Positions 24,801 through 33,800 of a DNA stretch of 64,000 nucleotides are shown one piece after another (the first letter of the stretch is position 1; each line of letters begins with the position of its first letter). This DNA comes from Tribonema minus (taxonomy: Eukaryota; Sar; Xanthophyceae; Tribonematales; Tribonemataceae), in contig JAFCMP010000074.1 in assembly GCA_017506865.1 (NCBI GenBank), positions 186,001-250,000 on the forward strand, written 5' to 3'. The position numbers and the translations under genes were made by a program. The notes under the pieces were generated by a model that saw only the letters and a program-made list of their open reading frames with translations, had not been told where the DNA came from and did no database searches.

Positions 24801-27800
24801 ATACTTGGGTCGACTGCAGGCTGGCTGCTACCGCAGGTCCATGCTGTGGGACCAGCCAGACTCAGGTTGGTCACCGCTGCTGCGCCTGTTGCAACAACGT
24901 TTTCAGCTGCAGCGCAGCACGTATGCTTGTGCTGCCTGCTGATGGGGAGGGCTTGTCTGAAAAGGGAAAAAAAATGGAAGCATAAGCATTAGTTTTGGGG
25001 GCCAGATTTGGTGAAGGCTCTGTTGCAGCTGGCCTTGCGTGCAGAGGTGTCAGTGAGGGGGCGGCCGGGTGGCCGTGCAGGCATCTTTGGGCACTTCAAA
25101 CCAGCCAAATGTGCGCGCCGTACCAACCAATGATGCTGTTTGCACATCAGGCAGCCAGTAAGGGCAGGTATCATTCGTGCACAGCACGTGCGTGTCATCA
25201 TCAGCAACTGTACCTGCTTTTGTGAGTAGATGCACCCGCGCTGTAATTGCATCAGCAACGCCACCGCATCCAGTGCTGACACGGGGTCATGGAAACGAAT
25301 CAAAAGATTGTAGAACTCTAGGTGACAAACGTGTGGTCAGCCATCAAATTGAATGCCTTTCACCAATAACCGTGGTCGCCGCTGCTGCGGCAATCATATC
25401 AGGTGCAATCCGCAGACAGGTTGGCCTTGCCATGACCGCGGTGCTGCCTTTGTCATGCATGCAGACGGCGTCCCTGCACTGGGCATCAGCCTTTTCCCGA
25501 GGGCACCACGCAACCCAGACAACGCCAATCTGAGTAGGTGAGCTTATTAGTCACTACAGTCGTCTGGCAGACGCAATGTCTCCTTGCCTGATGCATCAGA
25601 GCAATACTTCAAGGTATATGCTTATCTTTGCTTTACGCGCCCCAGGTGACAGGCAGTGGTGGAGGTGGCGAAGGGCGCACTGGTTACGTGATGTTGTTCA
25701 TACCAGGCGCACAGAGTGCACAGAGGGGCGTTGCTGTTAGTGCTGCTGCTGCTGTTGCTGCCGTGTATCACAGTTGCCTGCAGCTGGAGATGGGGCAGCA
25801 GTGCACAACACAATTGTCCACGTCTTGCCAGTGCTGACTGGGGTGTACATGCAGCCTTTTCCTAGTTGTTGTTGCGGAACTTAAATGAGCTGACGTAATA
25901 TCTGGCGGAATCGCTCTTTGCCACAAATCTCATAAATCTGCAGCTGGAGGCTATGTAGCATCAGGGGTTTAAAGACAGTGCGGCCTGTGTCACCTGCGGT
26001 TGTACCTCGATTAGCCAAACGGAAGTATGCAGATGAAACAAAGTCCAAAGTCACTGTGGCAAAGCTGCCTTTGCTTTCCCTGCCAATTGCACAGCGGCGT
26101 TCAAACTCAAAGTTGACGTGATGGCCTGCTTGACTCTCTGATGCGCATGGCTGCAACTGCTCTTCTCTGCCACACGCTCCCGTGCAATTGCACTCTTGGT
26201 GGTGCGCTGACATGCGTTTCTCTGCTATCGCCACTACTGCTCGTGTGCATGTCAGGCTGTTCAGTGAAGCGGTCACCAATGGCGTCAGGGTGCGCTTCTC
26301 AGCGGTCATGTGCCCTCAAGTCGCCCCTGCGTGAGTATGCACTTAGAAGTATGTGTGTATCGCATGCACTGCGCTCAAAGTAACTGCCCTGCAAGCACAA
26401 ATGGTGAGTCAGTTGCAGGACATCTTGTTTTAATATTGTACATGCGTACATGCGTGAGCGCGTTCAAGCAGTGCAAGGACAGGTGAGCGTCACAGTCGAA
26501 TATGTGTGTCACAGTTCAAGTAAGCATATGAGCGTGCGAGCGCGAGCAGCAGTGCTTCGACACCATGTTGATGCCCTGCATGGATGCAACACATGCAGCT
26601 GACATGCTGGCCAGCACTGCACTTGAACTGACGCTCCTGCCATGCTCAGGCGAACATGCTGTGCGGCACATGTGTTCGTGCTTGTCACTTGCTCTGGTGC
26701 CCCCTGACGGCAGATGTAATTACTGTAGTCTTTGCATACTTCAAGTACATGTGAATCAATAGCACTTCTCGAAATGATGACAGGCACGATCCCAGCACCG
26801 CCAGGGCCTTGTTGACTCTCTGGCAAACGTCTGTGCCACCTCCCTTGGACATTCTCACAATTTCACACTTTTTGAAAACCTTTGATTCGCCTACGCTGGC
26901 AACTGTTGCCTGTGCGCCAGAACCACTGCGCGACATATGGTGATCGAGTAACGCCTGCAAAGGAAACGTGCCACTCACTTCATCTCTTCATTTGTTTAGC
27001 GGATGCCCGTCCAAGTCCCTCCTCACTGTGTGCCCACTGCGTGCTCTCATGCTGCATTGACAGGGGCCAGATAGTGTGGGCCTACCGCCTTGGCCTGAGG
27101 CTGCTTCGGCGCCATCCCACCAACATGCGCGCGCTGGAGTGCTGTCAGCTGACGCGGCGCCACTGGAACATCACCGACGACAGCGTGCGTGAGACGCAGC
27201 AGGTGAACTCAGTCGACTACAAGCGAGTGGACGATGATCTCACATGGAGGGGTACACTCTTGGCTCTTACTCATGTTGCGGGTTCTGCTGTCAGTCATGA
27301 CATGGTCGTCATTGCAAGTCGATGGACTTAGCAGTCACAAGCTGATACTCAAAAATTCGAGCCAGTTGGGTGGGTGTGCTGCTGTGCTTGCGCGTCTCGT
27401 GAAGCGCAGCGGCAGAGCTTGGCGCTGCAGGTACATGAGTGTTGTGTGGAGCATGTGCTCGGCGTGCAAGCCACTTTGAAGTACTGCAAGTATATACATT
27501 GACGAATGTGCATCCCCCTCAAGCACCCAACAGCTCACCACCATGCCATCTCAGTGAATCAGATATCAACCTTGGCTTTGCGCGAATGCATGCGTGCCGT
27601 CCTTGCTGGATATTATTCCTTGATCTTGAGCTGACGCGCATGTGAAATTACTGTCAGCTCGAACTGTGTCAGCGCAGGTAAGACAGCCATAGCGTCAACA
27701 TATACACTGTGTTGCTGCGACTGATGATATCCGTCATAATTTGGGGAAACCGTGTCGAAGTATTTGAAGTATCATGATTGTTGACCTGCCGGTTTTCCGC

Positions 27801-30800
27801 ATTTCGCTGCTTTCTTGCATTGCAAATTGTATCTGCTGAAATCACATTATGGTAACGTGGTTTGGTGTGCGGTGTTGTCATGCACATTCGCTTTGTCGTG
27901 CTGTCCAATGTGAGGCCGTGTGAACATTATCATGAACTCCGCATCTGCTCTGCCAGCAGCAGATGTGCTTGAACACATTGTAGTGCACGTGACGCTGCAC
28001 ATGGCGGAGTTCGCAGGGGCTGACAACGGGACGAGGATGGAGTGGGGAAAGGGATGCCATTTGGCGATGTCGTATAGGAGTGATCGTCAATGTGCATTCA
28101 GACACTTTTTCACAAGATACATGTTAACTGTAGTAGCATGTTTGATGTCAACCATGTGGGCTTTTTTGTTCCTTGAGCGAGAACTAATGAAAATGACATA
28201 TGCTTTAAACGTATACTTCGAAGAAGTAGTCTACTTGTGGAGACAAATTGCTGTTTAAATGGTCACCTCTCTTACATCACATGGCATTCGCAATCATCGT
28301 GTGCCCTAACTGCCTCTGCTGCACGACTGCTGTTCTTGATGCTGCTTGTAGGTTGATGGAGAGGCCGTAGTTGGCCTCTATCCCATTCTTTCGGGTCTGC
28401 CGAGCACCGACCAGGTGACGCGTTGGTGTGCTTGCTGATGTGATTGACACTTGAACGTCAGACACTGTGAGGCTTTGCGCCATCGTCAGACACTGCGAGG
28501 CTGTTGCTCAAGCTCAAGCAAGAAAAATTGTTTTTTTCCAAAATGGTCAAGATCTCACGCTACGCATACCACAGCATATGCCCTTGTCAGCACAGCCACC
28601 CCTTTGAAAATCATGTGATGGATTGGTTATTGAACAACCGAGTACTTTCCTCCTTTTTTGACTTGATGATTTGGGCTGTAGGTTGCTCAAAGTTTACAGA
28701 GACTCGACGGGAACTACCAAAATTATAATTTTAGGTAAAGAGAGAGTCCAACCTTCAATCATTATGAGAAGTGAAAACTTCAAGAAGGTGAAAATCCGTT
28801 GACTGAAAATAGTCGTGGGGGTTCAAGTCCCCCCGCCCCCAATTAAGGTAAACTTCTCAATTCCATATGGCTGCTTATTAATATAATTTTAATTTTATTA
28901 ACAGAGAGAGAGATGAAAGTGGGTGACATTATTCAACCTACTTGCAGCACTTTTTTAAATGGCAAAATTGAAAATTTGAGGGAACTGGTGCCTTGACATG
29001 TTGGTGACGTTGTGTCAAACGAGCAAAATGCCTGCATTGCACATGTGGCATCAGTGCCACCAGTGGATGCTGCGCCACCAGGGTGTGTGGGTGGATGCCA
29101 GCAACACATCTGCAGCAAAAAAATATTGGCTACTCTTGCAGCACAGGCATGTTCAGTATTGTAACTTCATCAAGAAAAGCATCCTGCTCCCTTGTAAGGC
29201 CACCAGTACTGTGCCCAACACATGCACCGCCAAGAGGTGAAAGTCAACAACTCAAAGCGGCAAGTAAGTCGAAGCTGTGCACAGAAAGAGTCGAGGCTGT
29301 GAAATCATCGAACATTGGCGTCGCTGTTGTTGGAGGGCACGGTTTGGTCAGCGAAAGATCCTGGCGTCAAACGCTAATGTTGTCAAGCCTTCCAATCTTG
29401 GGCCGATGCAGCTATGCTTGTGTGGTGCCACCGGTGAGCACTGCTTTTGATAGTACGGCAATGGACACGAAGTTATGCACGCAATACGCTTCCCGGCTCA
29501 TGAGCAGCGTGGTTGCAATATTTGAGTGCCCCAGACCGCGGCCGTTCGAGCTGGTTTGTGCTTTAGCCTTGATGTCTGGCAGGACTCTTGCTGAAGTGCT
29601 TGTTACAGGCGTATTCACGTTTGCAGAGCTACATAGTGGTTCTGCCACCCACCACTGTATGTTTAAAGATGCTAGCACCGCCAACGGCACCGGCAGCGTC
29701 ATATCTCTCCTGTGTGAGACCAAGGCGTACCTGACTGCGCTTGCAAAGCTAAGAGCGACAAAGCAAGCGACAGCTGCAGCTTCTCTTTCCACTAGAGCCA
29801 TCCACAGCAGCCACTGCAAGAGTGCCAACGCCTCTGCAAAGGCGCTGCTTGGCGGCGAGCACTTTGTCTTTGGTGATCTCAGAGTGGCATATGCTGCATT
29901 TACATTTACTGTTTACCGCAATGCTGGTGGCCACCAGTGGCAGCAGCAGGAACTGGTTGCATGGCTGCAGCACTCCTTGCCCGGTACCCGCATTGCAACC
30001 TCCGCAGGTTTCGTAGCCGAAGTACGACAGCTGGTGCGTTCATCCTGAGGAAATAAAAATGTCGACTATTACTTGTCGGCTATTACATGTACATGACAAA
30101 ACACAAAACAGCTTGGCCGGAGCAGCAATAGCAGCAGCGCCCATATGCTCCCGCCACACATGTTCTCAAGCTGCTGCAACCAATGTTCTCACGTTGCGCT
30201 GCAGCAGCAGCAGCAGCCGCACACAACACAACCACTGCCCACAACAACAACACTCAGCAAAAAAGGCCGACCCTCGGTTCAAGTGAGTTCGAAGCTCGTT
30301 CGAAGTCCTCAAAGGTCAAAGGATTTAAAGTTCGAGCGTCCTGGAAACTCAGAAGCAGAGTACCAGTAGCAGCACTAGTGGAGCAGACATGATGGCGTCG
30401 CCACTGTCGCCGAGCACACGCACCAATAGCAGGGATGGCCGTGTCCCTTCTCCAGACCCCACTCCTGCTGCCAAGCCGAAGAATCTTCTCAGCTTCTTCA
30501 CCAAAACTAGCAGCAGCAGCAGCGGTGGCGGTGGTGGCGGCAGCGCCAGCAGCACCTCAGCCAAGAGGAAGGCCAATTCAATCGATGCTGGTGACGGCGG
30601 TGGCAGCAGTGGTGGCGATGGCAGCAGCAGCTTCCCGGATCCTGCTGCTGTTGCTGCCAAAGTTGAAGCTGAGGCACGTCTGCAAACCACGCTGAGGGAC
30701 CAGAACACCACCAACGCCCTCTTCCACACCCGCTTTGACCCCTGTGCTCCACCTCCTGCAACCCTCAACCTCGGGCGATGGGCAGAGGAGCTGGTGCCGG

Positions 30801-33800
30801 TGAACGACTTCATCGGTGGCAAATTCGAGGACAGCCCCATCGCATTCATCCGCATGCCGAGGAAGGGAGCCCCCAAACCTCGGGAGCAAAGCGGAGGCAA
30901 GCGGCCCGTACCACGCACTTTCACTAGCGAGGTCGCCAGAACTGCTCGTGCTGTGAACATCACTGCAGATCTATTCACGGTGCCCGACGCAGTCTTCATC
31001 AAGCTCCAGGGCACGTCTTTCAACCTGCCCAGCACACCAGCGGCCACCAACATGGCTGCTGGGGCAGCATGCATCTAAGCTGCCATAAGTGACCTAGACC
31101 AGCTTTACCCCAACAGGATCGAGGTTGTGCTGGCAAAGCTGGAGATGCTGGGGGAAGAGTCGGCGAGGCCACAGCGTGTCGATGCCCATGGCATCGTGGT
31201 CATCAAGGGGATGAAGGAGGCTATGGAGATGGCAAGTGACCTCAAGATGCGGCTGGTGGCCCGTGGCGCGATGTGCCCTGCCATGCACGCCACCGACCGC
31301 ACCAGGGTGGCGGTAGAGGGCACAGGGGACACGGCACAGGGGGTATATGAATGGATCCAGTACATCATCAAGGCCAACGGTACCACCAGCAGCACATCGA
31401 TAGGCAGCGCACCAAGGCCACTCTGCAGATGGCCAACATCCCTATCATTGGCAACGTAGACGACATGCTCTTCCTCTACCACTCTCGCCAGGGTTAGGCC
31501 GTTTGTTTTACACAGCTTTGATATGCAAGGATGATGAGTTTGTCAGCAGCAGCACTGCGACTCCTTTTGGCTCTGCAGATTTGAAAGATGTGACCGCACA
31601 CAACACACATTCGAAGTGGGTTTAAACACGAAGACTTGGCATGCTACTACTGTCTCTCTGTGTCCCACTTCTGCTAGAGTTCTTGGCTTGCTGTGTACCT
31701 GTGCACGCATGCTCACATGGCTGCAGATGTGTTGCTGGCATCCACCCACACACCCTGGTGGCGCAGCATCCACTGGTGGCACTGATGCCACATGTGCAAT
31801 GCAGGCATTTTGCTCGTTTGACACAACGTCACCAACATGTCAAGGCACCAGTTCCCTCAAATTTTCAATTTTGCCATTTAAAAAAGTGCTGCAAGTAGGT
31901 TGAATAATGTCACCCACTTTCATCTCTCTCTATTAATAAGAAATCCAAATGAACAAAGTTTTCAGGAAACTATCAGTCCTTTAAAGCTTTTTGATAGCTC
32001 AGGTAGTGCGGAAAAAGTAAAATTTATAGGTTTTAAGTTAAAACCTAAAAAAAAAAAAAGCTAAAATTATGAGTAAGATTTTCAACAAAAGAAAATTTAT
32101 TATAATATGTTATTTGTTAAAACCCATAAGGAAGTTAGTGTAAAGATCCACCGATGATGGATTCAAAAAAGGAACCGAAACATTATCAGCCTTGTTAGGC
32201 AATCGTGTAAAATGTTTCCAGAGAATATCTATGGGCGTAGGTTTTTTCATATTTATATAGTGAAAAAAAAAATATTGACTATATTACATTAACAACATGG
32301 CTTCAAGATAATAAACTTAATGATTATATTGAAGATTTCCTTCTTCTAATGAAATAATTCCGTCTCTTCCTACTTTTTCTAGTGCTCCCGCTATCATTTC
32401 ACCAACTTCAATATCATTTCCGGCAGAAATTGAAGCAACTTGTGCAATTGCCTGGTTATGATCAAAACTTAAAACAGAAATATTAGGACATATTGGCGAA
32501 ATTGTTGAAGTAACTTTAGCAAATTCAGGACAAAACTTAAAACAGAAATATTAGGACATATTGGCGAAATTGTTGAAGTAACTTTAGCAAATTCAGGTAA
32601 AAAAACAGCAAAAGAATTATTTTTACTTAATGATGATGAGGATGAACTTAAAACACCGACCCTTGAAGAGTATACAACAAACTTAACCGAAGCCGCTTCA
32701 AAAGGAAAACTTGATCCTGCGAGGCTGTTGCTCAAGCTCAAGCAAGAAAAATTGTTTTTTTTCCAAAATGGTGATGATCTCACGCTACGCATACCACAGC
32801 ATATGCCCTTGTCAGCACAGCCACCCCTTTGAAAATCATGTGATGGATTGGTTATTGAACAGCCGAGTACTTTCCTCCTTTTTTGACTTGATGATTTTGG
32901 CTGTAGGTTGCTCAAAGTTGCAGCAGAGTGCAGCGCATCAATGGCAGCATTCAGTGCATCTATAGTGACAATTAGGATAGCAATTGCCATCATTTGGGCC
33001 CTTGCGCCTGCGCTGCTCAACAGTCGCAGAAGCGCATGAGCGGTGAAAAAATATAAGTTGAGCGTCGCGTTGCGGTCACTTTCCGTCAACACTGAGAGTT
33101 TGCGCGAGCACAGCAGAGAGTCCTGGCAACAAGACTTCATCTTAGTCTGATGCAGAATGTGCTCTAGCTGACCTGCGCTGTGGCTGCGCTGAATTGTTGC
33201 GCAGGCCTCAGCTGGTGGTGGAGATGTCAGCAGTGCTCATACCGGCACCCTACACGACTCCCCTGATGAGGATGAAGACGAGTTTGTGTATGAAAGCTGC
33301 ACCAGTCTGTTCCGTCAGCCCAGCGGGCGAGCCAGTGGCACCATGTCTGGCTACTTCACTTTTGTACCCGGGTAAGCGTGCAAGTCCATGGCGTCATCAT
33401 ACATTCCCTGTAATGGATTTTTTGGAACACGTGCCTGTTCCCCATCAACAACGGTGGTGTGACAACTGCACATGTGATGCTGATGCTTGCCCTTCTTGAA
33501 CGGTCCAATACATACTCTCTCTTCAAAAAACTTCCTCCGTTTCACTTTATTAGGCTGTTCACATTGCACAGAACATTTGACGAGCAAAACAGCTCCAGTG
33601 GCGCACACATCCCTTATGTCAGCAACAGACAATTTCAAGGGCTTTCACATGCACCCATCAGTTTCGAAATCGGTTCACATAACAGGAAGTTATCAATCTG
33701 CAAACACGAGGGTTAGGGTTTGGGCGACTGAAAAAAAACGGCAAAACTGCAAGTTTGAACTTGCGCGATTTCGAACATCGAAGACATGTAGCACCACACG

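Larger units (their letters stand above)
28905..31931 (+). mobile_element. 3.0 kb TIR element encoding a protelomerase-like recombinase
   Basis: A discrete element bounded by 212-bp terminal inverted repeats (28905-29116 and 31720-31931) with no difference seen. Its base composition is unlike the AT-rich plastid DNA around it. It carries a 321-aa reading frame with tyrosine-recombinase/protelomerase features (29083-30048), a 229-aa Ser/Gly-rich protein of unknown type (30389-31078), and a further short frame at 31127-31459. Perfect repeats imply recent insertion or ongoing gene conversion. It inserted into the plastid-derived mosaic after that had entered the F-box intron, or was already in the donor DNA. 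Family unassigned. Confidence 0.85.

Noticed and set aside
25881-26309. 142-aa minus-strand open frame
   Set aside because: It overlaps the true F-box gene exon 26256-26330 on the other strand and has no family resemblance.
28504-28728. 74-aa frame also present at 32711-32965
   Set aside because: It lies mostly within the 202-bp direct duplication and runs across its border; the similarity comes from the DNA duplication, not from protein constraint.
29412-29828. 138-aa minus-strand frame inside the TIR element
   Set aside because: Antisense shadow of the recombinase frame.
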